The notes beneath the pieces are model-generated. The model saw nothing but the letters and a program-made list of their open reading frames with translations. It was not told where the DNA came from and did not search any database. Of a DNA stretch of 47,576 nucleotides, positions 27,359 to 35,277 are shown one piece after another. Made by a program: the position numbers and the translations under genes. Numbering within the stretch: the first letter of the stretch is position 1; each line of letters opens with the position of its first letter. Source of the stretch: Mycobacterium sp. E787 (GTDB taxonomy: Bacteria > Actinomycetota > Actinomycetes > Mycobacteriales > Mycobacteriaceae); assembly GCF_001668725.1 (NCBI RefSeq), contig NZ_LZKL01000024.1:1-47576 (forward strand), in the 5' to 3' direction.

Positions 27359-27996
27359 CCGGACCGGCTCGCCCTCCTGCGCCAGGACCGCAGCAGGGTG
27401 ACGTTCCCGGTCGGCGAGCCGTCGTCCAGGCCGCCCTCGATGGCGTCCTCCAGCACTTCGGCGAAACCGCCTGCGGTGAGCGCGGATTCGAGCGCCTTGT
27501 CGGGGGTGCGGGCGAACTCGTCGGGAAACACCCAGCGCCGGAACGCCCAGAAGCGGAACGCCATCTGCAGCAGGTTGCCGATGATGTAGGCCGAGATGAA
27601 GTCGGTGATGTTCTCCACGGTCAGCGAGACCATGGGCACGCGCAGCTGCAGCACGTAGTGGGAGAACCACAGCGGCGCCATGGACAGCAGCACCCCCACG
27701 CCGCTGAAGGCGAAGAACAGCAGCGCCTCGTGGTGGCGCTCGCGGCCGCCGCGATGGCGGAAGCTCCACTCCCGGTTCAAGACGTAGGACGCGATCACCG
27801 CGACGATGCCCGAGATAACCTTGGCGGTGACCGGCTTCGGTTCGAGGATCGTCAGCTTCAGGGTGTAGAAAATCGCCGAGTCGATGATGAACGTGGTGCC
27901 GCCGACGATGGCGAATTTGATCAGCTCGTGATGGCGCAGCAAATACGGCTGAATCGCCTCGGGCAGGCGCGAGATTGCGGCATCGGCGAAGGACAC
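27304..27996 (-). CDS. GtrA-family membrane protein
   Basis: 230 aa, GTG start. Residues ~20-165 form a GtrA domain of four helices: FAIVGGTTFIIDSAIFYTLK, VISGIVAVIASYVLNREWSFRH, a third helix, and IGNLLQMAFRFWAFRRWVF. GtrA proteins are thought to help move lipid-linked sugars across the membrane for cell-wall glycan modification. A polar C-terminal tail (~60 residues) extends into the overlap with the PH gene. TACACT (28010 to 28005) lies 8 nt before GTG, again suggesting a leaderless transcript. Corresponds to Rv3277. Confidence 0.88.
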   Translation of the reverse strand: MSFADAAISRLPEAIQPYLLRHHELIKFAIVGGTTFIIDSAIFYTLKLTILEPKPVTAKVISGIVAVIASYVLNREWSFRHRGGRERHHEALLFFAFSGVGVLLSMAPLWFSHYVLQLRVPMVSLTVENITDFISAYIIGNLLQMAFRFWAFRRWVFPDEFARTPDKALESALTAGGFAEVLEDAIEGGLDDGSPTGNVTLLRSWRRRASRSGQLGDASGPAEPRVSKTS

Positions 27997-28094
27997 AACA
28001 CGTCAGTGTACGGATCGACGCGAAAACGACGCAAAATGCTACATAACGATCGGGCGTCTCGGCCGGTCACCACGCGGCCGGGCGCCGTGACACC

Positions 28095-29309
28095 ATGATG
28101 GCCGTGCCGAATAGACGCACGGCCCGAGGAACCCCCACAGTCGCGATGGTCGGCGGCGGACAACTCGCCCGCATGACCCACCAGGCCGCGATCGCGCTGG
28201 GGCAGACGCTGCGGGTGCTGGCCACCGCGCCCGACGAATCGGCCGCGCAGGTCACGCCCGACGTGGTGATCGGTTCGCACACCGACCTGGAAGACCTGCG
28301 CAGGGTCGCGGCCGGGGCCGAGGTGCTGACGTTCGACCACGAGCACGTCCCCACCGAGCTGCTGGAGAAGCTGGTCGCCGAGGGCATCAACGTCGCACCG
28401 CCGCCGCACGCCCTGGTGCACGCCCAGGACAAGCTCGTGATGCGCCGGCGGCTGGAGGCCCTCGGTGCGGCGGTGCCCCGTTATGCGGAGATTCGCAGCC
28501 TCGACGAACTCGACGACTTCACCCGGCGCATCGCCGGCCCCGTGGTCGTGAAGGCGGTCCGCGGGGGCTACGACGGGCGCGGCGTGCGGATGGCCCGCGA
28601 CCCTTCGCACGCCCGCGAGATCGCGACCGACTTCCTGGCCTCGCGCGTGCCGGTGATGGCCGAGGAGCAGGTGGACCTGCGGCGCGAACTGTCGGCGCTG
28701 GTGGCCCGCTCGCCGTTCGGGCAGGGCGCCGCCTGGCCGGTGGTGGAGACCGTGCAGCGGGACGGGATCTGCGTGCAGGTGATCGCGCCGGCGCCCGAGC
28801 TGAGCGACGACACGGCCGCGGCGGCCCAGCGGCTGGCGTTGCGGCTGGCCGCCGAGCTCGGCGTCGTCGGTGTGCTGGCGGTCGAGCTGTTCGAGACGAC
28901 CGACGGCGCCCTGCTGGTCAACGAGCTGGCAATGCGTCCGCACAACTCCGGCCACTGGACCATGGACGGGGCGCGCACCAGCCAGTTCGAACAGCACCTG
29001 CGCGCGGTGCTGGACTACCCGCTCGGCGACACCGACGCCATCGCGCCGCTGACGGTGATGGCCAACGTGCTCGGCGCCCCGCAGCGGCCCGCGATGGCGA
29101 TCGACGAGCGGCTGCACCACCTGTTCGCCCGGATGCCCGACGCCAGGGTGCACCTCTACGGCAAGGCCGAAAGGCCGGGGCGCAAGGTGGGGCACATCAA
29201 CTTCGTCGGGTCCGGTACCCAGGTGGCCGAGCTGCGCGAACGCGCCGCGCGGGCGGCACACTGGTTGTCACACGGGCAGTGGACGGACGGATGGGATCCG
29301 CATGACTAG
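28095..29309 (+). CDS. purK: N5-carboxyaminoimidazole ribonucleotide synthase PurK
   Basis: 404 aa (ATG ATG at 28095/28098). ATP-grasp fold: AMVGGGQLARMTHQAAIALG, ATP-binding VVKAVRGGYDGRGVRM, catalytic VELFETTDGALLVNELAMRPHNSGHWT. It converts AIR, ATP and bicarbonate to N5-CAIR in purine synthesis, the substrate of PurE encoded next. The stop TAG at 29307-29309 lies inside the start of a MIRU-type element that bridges to purE. Confidence 0.95.
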   Translation: MMAVPNRRTARGTPTVAMVGGGQLARMTHQAAIALGQTLRVLATAPDESAAQVTPDVVIGSHTDLEDLRRVAAGAEVLTFDHEHVPTELLEKLVAEGINVAPPPHALVHAQDKLVMRRRLEALGAAVPRYAEIRSLDELDDFTRRIAGPVVVKAVRGGYDGRGVRMARDPSHAREIATDFLASRVPVMAEEQVDLRRELSALVARSPFGQGAAWPVVETVQRDGICVQVIAPAPELSDDTAAAAQRLALRLAAELGVVGVLAVELFETTDGALLVNELAMRPHNSGHWTMDGARTSQFEQHLRAVLDYPLGDTDAIAPLTVMANVLGAPQRPAMAIDERLHHLFARMPDARVHLYGKAERPGRKVGHINFVGSGTQVAELRERAARAAHWLSHGQWTDGWDPHD

Positions 29310-29436
29310 CGCCGGCGCGATGCAGTGGGGGCACCCCCAGGCGCGGAGCGCCGAGGGGGACGAAGCGATGTGGGGGCACTCCCCAGCCCTGCGGGGACCC
29401 CACCCGCTTGCGGGGGAGAGGAGCGTCGCAATATGA
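29302..29436 (+). repeat. MIRU-type interspersed element with a bridging mini-ORF between purK and purE
   Basis: The 123-bp gap holds G/C-rich repeat DNA typical of mycobacterial MIRUs: TGGGGGCACCCCCA, GGCGCGGAGCGCC (hairpin), and CCGCTTGCGGGGGAGAGGAG. A 44-codon ORF runs from ATG at 29302, inside the last codons of purK, to TGA at 29434-29436, overlapping the purE ATG as ATGA. This is the hallmark described for MIRUs: a mini-cistron whose start and stop overlap the flanking genes and keep the operon translationally coupled. Single copy here. Confidence 0.75.
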
Positions 29437-29948
29437 CCGAGCCGCCTCGCGTCGGGGTGATCATGGGCAGCGACAGCGACTGGTCGGTGATGTCCGACGC
29501 GGCCGAGGCGCTCGCCGAGTTCGACATCCCGGCCGAGGTCCGGGTGGTCTCGGCGCATCGCACGCCCCAGGCGATGTTCGACTACGCCCGCGGCGCGGCC
29601 GAACGGGGACTTCAGGTGATCATCGCGGGCGCCGGCGGAGCCGCCCACCTGCCCGGAATGGTCGCTTCCGCGACGCCGCTGCCGGTGATCGGGGTGCCGG
29701 TACCGCTGGCCCGCCTCGACGGCCTGGACTCGCTGCTGTCGATCGTGCAGATGCCGGCCGGCGTTCCGGTGGCCACGGTCTCCATCGGCGGCGCCCGCAA
29801 CGCGGGGCTGCTGGCCGTCCGCATCCTGGCGGCGTCGGACGCGGCGCTGCGGGCGCGGATCGTGGCGTTCCAGGAGCGGCTGGCCGAGACGGTGCGCGCC
29901 AAGGATGCGGCGCTGCAAGAGCGTCAGGGTAAAGTTACCGGCCAGTAA
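29433..29948 (+). CDS. purE: N5-CAIR mutase PurE
   Basis: 171 aa, ATG at 29433 behind GAGAGGAG inside the MIRU element. Class I PurE signature: [35 protein letters not shown] with the active-site His, [15 protein letters not shown] and a tail of helices. It shifts the carboxyl of N5-CAIR to form CAIR. Coupled with purK through the MIRU mini-ORF; fadE25 follows 25 bp later on the same strand and may be cotranscribed. Confidence 0.95.
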   Translation: MTEPPRVGVIMGSDSDWSVMSDAAEALAEFDIPAEVRVVSAHRTPQAMFDYARGAAERGLQVIIAGAGGAAHLPGMVASATPLPVIGVPVPLARLDGLDSLLSIVQMPAGVPVATVSIGGARNAGLLAVRILAASDAALRARIVAFQERLAETVRAKDAALQERQGKVTGQ

Positions 29949-29973
29949 CCGGGAAGAGTACGAGGAGGCCGAG

Positions 29974-31143
29974 ATGGCTGGATGGGCCGGAAACCCGTCG
30001 TTCGATTTGTTCCAACTGCCCGAGGAGCACCGGGAGCTGCGGGCGGCGATCCGGGCGCTGGCGGAGAAGGAGATCGCCCCGCACGCCGCGGACGTCGACG
30101 AGAACTCCCGGTTCCCGCAGGAGGCGCTCGACGCGCTGAACGCCTCGGGGTTCAACGCCGTGCACGTGCCGGAGGAGTACGGCGGGCAGGGCGCGGATTC
30201 GGTGGCGGCCTGCATCGTGATCGAGGAGGTCGCGCGCGTGGACGCCTCGGCGTCGTTGATCCCGGCGGTGAACAAGCTCGGCACGATGGGCCTGATCCTG
30301 CGGGGCTCCGAGGAGCTCAAGAAGCAGGTGCTGCCCTCGATCGCCGACGGCAGCGCGCTGGCGTCCTACGCGCTGTCCGAGCGCGAGGCCGGCAGCGACG
30401 CGGCGTCGATGCGGACCCGGGCCAAGGCCGACGGGGATGACTGGATCCTCAACGGCGCCAAGGCCTGGATCACCAACGGCGGCAAGTCGAGCTGGTACAC
30501 CGTGATGGCGGTGACCGACCCGGACAAGGGCGCCAACGGCATCTCGTCGTTCATGGTGCACATCGACGACGAGGGGTTCACCGTCGGCCCGAAGGAAAAG
30601 AAGCTCGGCATCAAGGGCTCGCCGACCACCGAGCTGTATTTCGAGAACTGCCGCATCCCCGGCGACCGGATCATCGGCGAGCCGGGCACCGGCTTCAAGA
30701 CCGCGCTGGCGACGCTGGACCACACCCGTCCCACCATCGGCGCCCAGGCCGTCGGCATCGCCCAGGGCGCGGTCGACGCCGCGGTCGCCTACACCAAGGA
30801 CCGCAAGCAGTTCGGGGAGTCGATCAGCAGCTTCCAGGCCGTGCAGTTCATGCTGGCCGACATGGCGATGAAGGTCGAGGCCGCGCGGATGATGGTGTAC
30901 CAGGCGGCCGCGCGCGCCGAGCGCGGCGAATCCAATCTCGGCTTCATCTCCGCGGCCTCGAAGTGCTTCGCCTCCGACGTGGCGATGGAGGTGACCACGG
31001 ACGCGGTGCAGCTGTTCGGTGGCGCGGGCTACACGACCGATTTCCCGGTCGAGCGGATGATGCGCGACGCGAAGATCACCCAGATCTACGAGGGCACCAA
31101 TCAGATTCAGCGCGTGGTGATGTCGCGGGCGCTGCTGCGCTGA
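29974..31143 (+). CDS. fadE25: Acyl-CoA dehydrogenase FadE25
   Basis: 389 aa, ATG at 29974 behind CGAGGAGG. Full acyl-CoA dehydrogenase: N-terminal helical domain, ALSEREAGSDAASMRT (FAD/substrate signature), GAKAWITNGG, C-terminal QLFGGAGYTTDFPVERMMRD and QIYEGTNQIQ, where the Glu of YEGT is the catalytic base of short/medium-chain members. It introduces a 2,3-double bond into acyl-CoA using FAD; the preferred chain is not visible. Ends in a 37-bp overlap with the convergent HdeD-like gene, the boundary of the accessory island. Confidence 0.93.
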   Translation: MAGWAGNPSFDLFQLPEEHRELRAAIRALAEKEIAPHAADVDENSRFPQEALDALNASGFNAVHVPEEYGGQGADSVAACIVIEEVARVDASASLIPAVNKLGTMGLILRGSEELKKQVLPSIADGSALASYALSEREAGSDAASMRTRAKADGDDWILNGAKAWITNGGKSSWYTVMAVTDPDKGANGISSFMVHIDDEGFTVGPKEKKLGIKGSPTTELYFENCRIPGDRIIGEPGTGFKTALATLDHTRPTIGAQAVGIAQGAVDAAVAYTKDRKQFGESISSFQAVQFMLADMAMKVEAARMMVYQAAARAERGESNLGFISAASKCFASDVAMEVTTDAVQLFGGAGYTTDFPVERMMRDAKITQIYEGTNQIQRVVMSRALLR

Positions 31144-31742
31144 GCGCTCGGGGCTGAGCTGGCGGCCAGCCGTCCGGCGTGGGTCTGCACGCGGCTCAGC
31201 GCTCGACGGGCCAGCAGGGCCCAGCAGATCCTGTCCAGCCCGATGGCCACCAGGCAGACCCCGGCGACGACCGTCGCCGCGGCCAGGGACCTGAACGGCC
31301 AGGCGAGCATCACGATGCCCGCAGTCACCTCGATGATGCCCAGGACGATGTACCACCCCCGGTCGGGGAGCGACGGGTCCTCGAGGGCCAACGCGATGTC
31401 GGAAATGCCCTCGAAGACGAAGACCGCCCCGATCGCAAGGGCCAGCAACAGCACCGCGGAGGCATAACCGAAATGCCGAAATGCCAGCACACCCAAGGCC
31501 ATTGACAGCGCTCCGGTGAAGAACAACGGGGCGCGGCCGGCCGCCGAGGCATCGACGACGGCCGCCAGCACCATCTCGGCGATGCCCGACAGCACCAGGA
31601 AGGACGCCAGGAGCGTCGCCGCGAAAACGATGGACGCGTGCGGCCGGACCAGCATCAGGATGCCCAAAACGAGTATCAACACGCCCCACCCGAGCATGAG
31701 CTTCCACAGGTCGCGCACCGAGCGTCTGGCACGCACGGTCAT
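31107..31742 (-). CDS. HdeD-family (DUF308) membrane protein
   Basis: 211 aa from ATG at 31742, with GGAGGGG 8 nt upstream. Six hydrophobic helices arranged as tandem pairs (LMLGWGVLILVLGILMLVRP, LLASFLVLSGIAEMVLAAV, LFFTGALSMALGVLAF, and so on) with the repeated pattern of DUF308. E. coli HdeD is an inner-membrane protein involved in acid resistance at high density; mycobacterial members often sit in stress regulons. It ends the fadE25 overlap and diverges from the Hsp20 fusion gene across 298 bp, in which I saw no repeat or RNA gene. Confidence 0.82.
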   Translation of the reverse strand: MTVRARRSVRDLWKLMLGWGVLILVLGILMLVRPHASIVFAATLLASFLVLSGIAEMVLAAVVDASAAGRAPLFFTGALSMALGVLAFRHFGYASAVLLLALAIGAVFVFEGISDIALALEDPSLPDRGWYIVLGIIEVTAGIVMLAWPFRSLAAATVVAGVCLVAIGLDRICWALLARRALSRVQTHAGRLAASSAPSAQRSSARDITTR

Positions 31743-32040
31743 CGCCGTCACCCCTCCAGACTGCGAGACGGCCGACGATCGCACCAAGGGCCGAAGGTCC
31801 CGAACAACTGTGGGCCCGACGGCACCGGCCGGCCGCGGCACGGGAATCCCCCGGCGACTCCAGTCGTCAGCGTTCGAAATCGCTTGCCGCGCAAGGTCGC
31901 GCCGGCCATCGGGCATAGCCGAGGCCTGGTGGCGCACGGATCTGAAGTCAGTGCCAACCCCCTGAATCAATGACTTTCTGCCCTAATACCGCGGGGCGAT
32001 CTGCGCGACCATCACAGCACGGCAGGCTTAGGAGGCAGTC

Positions 32041-32904
32041 GTGGCACAGCAGTCGAGAAACAAGGACTATTCGGCGCGAGAAGTGGTGGCCGGCATCGGA
32101 ACCTATGGGGCGGCCGCCGTGCTGGTGGTCGCCGCGGTGGTGACGATTTTCGAGGGGATTTCCGCGTTGGGCCCCGACGGGGTGATCGTCGTGAGACCGG
32201 GATACGTCTACGAGTTGAGCGCCAACACCTGGGGCTGGATCCACATCATCGTGGGGGTGCTCGTCGGGGTGGTCGCCGTCGGACTGTTCTGGAGCACGAC
32301 GTGGGCGCGCGTGGCCGCCATCATCATCGCCTCGTTGTCGATCGTGACGCAGTTCCTGTGGCTTCCGCACTACCCGGTCTGGGCGATCGTGGTGATCGCG
32401 CTGGACATCTTCGTCATCTGGGCGGTCGCCACCTGGGAGAGCCCGGCGGCACGCGCCGCGAAGGAGGCGAAGGCCCCGCCGAATCACCTTGCGTCGCAAT
32501 CGGGCCCGCACTGGCCCGACGTATCGCAGTGGCTGGGCGGATTCCCGTCGTGGTCCACGCTGCCGCCGCTGTTCGGCGGGCAGCCGATCCGCCTCGAGGA
32601 CGGGATGGCCGACGGCCGCTACGAGGTGAGGGCCGAACTGCCCGGGCTCGATCCCGCCAAGGACGTCGATGTCACCACGCGCGACGGGGTGCTGACGATC
32701 AGGGCGCAGCGTGGCCAACGAGCCGAGTCCAACGGCCGATCGGAATTCTCCTACGGTTCGTTCGTTCGTTCCGTCACCCTGCCGCCGGGCGCGAACCAAG
32801 ACGACATCAAGGTCGCTTACCGCGACGGCATCCTGACCGTCTCGGTGGGGCTCGCGCAGGCCGCGGCCGGGCACGCGCGCACGGAGGCCCGCTCGGGCGG
32901 GTGA
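32041..32904 (+). CDS. Membrane-anchored small heat-shock protein: four-helix DUF7144-like domain fused to Hsp20
   Basis: 287 aa, GTG start behind TAGGAGGCAG. Residues ~15-140 hold four hydrophobic helices (GTYGAAAVLVVAAVVTIFEG, WIHIIVGVLVGVVAVGLFW, VAAIIIASLSIVTQFLWL, WAIVVIALDIFVIWAV), the pattern of small mycobacterial membrane proteins classed as DUF7144. After a ~45-residue linker, residues ~185-275 form an alpha-crystallin domain: YEVRAELPGLDPAKDVDV, VLTIRAQR, FSYGSFVRSVTLPPGA, YRDGILTVSVGL. The frame is uninterrupted, so this is one protein. Normal Hsp20s are soluble; this one would put a chaperone on the membrane face. Function inferred from domains. Confidence 0.85.
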   Translation: MAQQSRNKDYSAREVVAGIGTYGAAAVLVVAAVVTIFEGISALGPDGVIVVRPGYVYELSANTWGWIHIIVGVLVGVVAVGLFWSTTWARVAAIIIASLSIVTQFLWLPHYPVWAIVVIALDIFVIWAVATWESPAARAAKEAKAPPNHLASQSGPHWPDVSQWLGGFPSWSTLPPLFGGQPIRLEDGMADGRYEVRAELPGLDPAKDVDVTTRDGVLTIRAQRGQRAESNGRSEFSYGSFVRSVTLPPGANQDDIKVAYRDGILTVSVGLAQAAAGHARTEARSGG

Positions 32905-33006
32905 TCCGGCACGGGTCTTCGAATGGCCCTTCAAATGGCTTTTGCCCCTATCACCCGCGTGCGGGTGCGGGCCAGCATGGAGGCTACCTACCAGGCGGGA
33001 GGGCAC

Positions 33007-33279
33007 ATGGCAGATCCGTTGGAGCATTTCGAGCGACGACTGGTGGAACGGGTCCGCCATATCATCGATGATCACCGTGCCGGCAATCCGGGCCCCGATG
33101 GAACGTCGCCGTGTAGCTGCGGCGCCGAAGGCGTGTCGGACCATTCCCGCCACGTGGCCGAGGAGATCGTCGAGGGGCTGGCCGTCAAGCCGCACGTCGA
33201 CGACGTGAAAAAGCGAATCCGTTATGCGACGGCATGGCTGGACTGGGAGCTCACGCTCCTCGAGGGCGCCGAGTGCTGA
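33007..33279 (+). CDS. Small conserved-looking protein of unknown function
   Basis: 90 aa from ATG at 33007 with GGGAGG 4 nt upstream; a longer frame from 32923 lacks a ribosome site. Mostly helical and charged, no signal or membrane segment. Features: HFERRLVERVRHIIDDH, a Gly/Pro/Ser loop with CSCG, then HVAEEIVEGLAVKP, KKRIRYATAWLDWELTLLEGAEC. The CSC plus terminal Cys and several His could bind metal, which is speculation. It follows the Hsp20 fusion by about 100 bp and probably shares its transcript. I do not recognise the family. Confidence 0.6.
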   Translation: MADPLEHFERRLVERVRHIIDDHRAGNPGPDGTSPCSCGAEGVSDHSRHVAEEIVEGLAVKPHVDDVKKRIRYATAWLDWELTLLEGAEC

Positions 33280-33302
33280 GGCCGGGCTGACCGGGCCGTC
33301 CG

Positions 33303-33731
33303 TCAGTTGGCCATCGCGGTCGCGGCAGCGCGCGCCGAAATGGCGTCGAGCACGGCGTATTCGGCCTCGTAGATCGCGGCCTGCGCGAAGTCGATCGCGT
33401 CGTAGGCGTAGCCTTCCGCCATCTCGGCATAGGCCCGCATCTCTTTGGCGTCGTGTTCCTCTTTCTTCTTCCTGAGGTCCTTGCGGATCTTGGCGATGTG
33501 GTCGTTCCACTTGTCCGCCAGGTCCTGCCAGTGCTCGGAGGCCTTGTCGTGGGCGGCCTCGGCGCGGTCCTTGAGATGGTCGGCGGCCTGCTTCGCCCGG
33601 TCTTGCGCTCGGGAAGCGTCCGCCTCGACCTGATCGCGAGCCTGCTGGCCCGCGGCGCGGATCTTGTCGTCGGCCTCGTGGGCGGCGGCGGAGATCTTCC
33701 GGAATTGTTCGCTCAGTCCGTTGTCGGCCAT
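33303..33731 (-). CDS. Charged helical coiled-coil protein of unknown function
   Basis: 142 aa, ATG at 33731 with AAGGAG 7 nt upstream. Almost entirely helix-forming: residues ~5-100 are rich in Ala, Asp, Lys and Glu with a heptad-like pattern (AHEADDKIRAAGQQARDQVEADASRAQDRAKQ split across the first half, then KIRKDLRKKKEEHDAKE), resembling LEA/apolipoprotein-like stress proteins. A C-terminal Ala-rich helix follows. No signal peptide. It converges on the 33007 gene (23 bp between stops) and diverges from the signalling operon. Function unknown; stress or dormancy association is inference. Confidence 0.7.
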   Translation of the reverse strand: MADNGLSEQFRKISAAAHEADDKIRAAGQQARDQVEADASRAQDRAKQAADHLKDRAEAAHDKASEHWQDLADKWNDHIAKIRKDLRKKKEEHDAKEMRAYAEMAEGYAYDAIDFAQAAIYEAEYAVLDAISARAAATAMAN

Positions 33732-34086
33732 GAGAAGCTCCTTGGTGCTCAGGAGGGTTTGTCCGCATGTAATCGTCGCGCCGGACGGCGCGCCGGCGTA
33801 GGGTCCTAAGTCCTCGCGAGGTCGCCGGCGCGGCGGCCCTTACCGTGCGCGCCGACGTCCCCGCAGGTCGAAGCGGTCGGAAGGGACACCCGGTTGGGCG
33901 CTCACAGCTACACCGAATAGGATTCGCCGCGGCAAACCATTCGGGGTGGTAAGGCCGCTACGTAAAGTCGATGTCGGTGCGCCGGCCGGCGAGCCGGAAG
34001 GTCGACAAAGAGCAAAGGGTCTTGCCGCCTGGAGGTGTATTGAGAAACGTGGCTTCCCCGGTGCATTCGCGGATGATCGGGAATTG
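33732..34086. other. 355-bp divergent intergenic region
   Basis: Lies between the coiled-coil gene and the receiver-phosphatase gene. It contains CGAAT-N3-ATTCG at about 33915 and, at 33801-33814, GGGTCCTAAGTCCT, which matches 11 of 14 bases of the DosR palindrome core GGGACTWWAGTCCC. No convincing gene, terminator or SigF promoter is seen. The frame of the downstream gene is open back to 33946, but with no good start signal. Confidence 0.3.
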
Positions 34087-35277
34087 ATGCCGGTAGGAGC
34101 TCCGGTCATCCCGGCGACGCATTGGCAGTCACTGTCGTTGTTGCTGGTCGAGGACGACCGCGCCGACGCGGTGCTCGTGGAAGATTTGATCGCGGACGCG
34201 GTCGCCGACATCCGGGTGATCTGGGCGCAGTCGATGGCGCACGCGGAACGCGAGCTCGCATCGGCCCGCCCCGATTGCGTGCTGCTGGACCTGCACCTGC
34301 CCGACGCCAGCGGGATGGACGCGCTGGACCGCATCGCCAAGCGCGACGCGACCGTTCCCATCGTGGTGCTCACCGGGCTGAACGACGAATACTTCGGCGC
34401 CTCCGCGGTCGCGGCCGGGGCGCAGGACTACCTGGTCAAGGGGCGCGTCGAGCCCGAAATGCTGCGGCGGGCGCTGCTTTACGCGATCGAGCGCAAACGC
34501 GCCGAGCTCATCTCCGCCGACCTGCGGGCCAGCCAGCTCCGGGCCCGCGAGAACGCGCTGCTGGAACGAGGCCTGCTGCCCTCGCCGCTGCTGCTCGACG
34601 AGCCCGGCGTCGACATCGTGGCCCGGTACCGGCCGAGCCGCGAGGACGCGTTGTTGTGCGGGGACTTCTACGACGTCGTGCAGACGCCCGACCGGGTGGT
34701 GCACGTCCTGATCGGCGACGTCGCCGGCCACGGACCGCACGAGGCGGCGCTGGGCGCGGCGTTGCGCATCGCGTTTCGCGCGCTCACCTTCGCGGGTGTG
34801 CGCGGAGTCGAACTGATGCGCCAACTCGAACGGGTGCTGCACTCCGAACGGACCGGGACGGGCATCTTCGCGACGGTGCTCAGCCTCGAGATCCAGCCCG
34901 ACAGCCCGCGCGTCACCGCGGTGCGCGCCGGTCATCCCGGGATGTTGCTGCAGAACGGCGCCGGGGTCGAATGGATCGAGCCGCCGGCCGGGCCCGCGCT
35001 GGGCCTGCGCGCCGGCGACTGGCCGCGGCACGAGCTGGCACTGCCGGCGGGCCAGGGGCTGCTGCTGCTGACCGACGGGCTCTTCGAGGGATATTCGGGG
35101 CAGGGCAACCAACGTCTGGGGGAGGACGGCCTGCTCGCGCTGGCGCGCAGGCACGCGCACCTGCCCGGCCCGGCGTTCGTCGACGCGCTCATCGACGGCG
35201 CCCAGCAACTCGCCGAGCCGCGCGGCGGGCTCACCGACGACATCGCCGTGCTGCGCGTCGGGCGGATGACGGCGTGA
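34087..35277 (+). CDS. Response regulator fused to PP2C-type (SpoIIE/RsbU) phosphatase
   Basis: 396 aa from ATG at 34087 (TTG at 34084 adjacent; upstream frame open from 33946). Residues ~15-130 are a receiver domain: LLLVEDDRADAV, phospho-acceptor D68 in CVLLDLHLPD, VVLTGLND and LVKGRVEP. A helical linker leads to a PP2C/SpoIIE phosphatase (~180-395) with metal-binding motifs CGDFYDV, IGDVAGHG, LLTDGLFEG and DDIAVL. Phosphatases of this kind dephosphorylate STAS anti-anti-sigma factors. Overlaps the histidine kinase by 4 nt (GTGA). Link to the STAS protein near sigF is a hypothesis. Confidence 0.88.
   Translation: MPVGAPVIPATHWQSLSLLLVEDDRADAVLVEDLIADAVADIRVIWAQSMAHAERELASARPDCVLLDLHLPDASGMDALDRIAKRDATVPIVVLTGLNDEYFGASAVAAGAQDYLVKGRVEPEMLRRALLYAIERKRAELISADLRASQLRARENALLERGLLPSPLLLDEPGVDIVARYRPSREDALLCGDFYDVVQTPDRVVHVLIGDVAGHGPHEAALGAALRIAFRALTFAGVRGVELMRQLERVLHSERTGTGIFATVLSLEIQPDSPRVTAVRAGHPGMLLQNGAGVEWIEPPAGPALGLRAGDWPRHELALPAGQGLLLLTDGLFEGYSGQGNQRLGEDGLLALARRHAHLPGPAFVDALIDGAQQLAEPRGGLTDDIAVLRVGRMTA

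Noticed and set aside
29935..31707. A 590-codon minus-strand frame opposite fadE25
   Set aside because: Antisense shadow with His/Arg/Gly-rich composition; fadE25 on the other strand carries all catalytic motifs.
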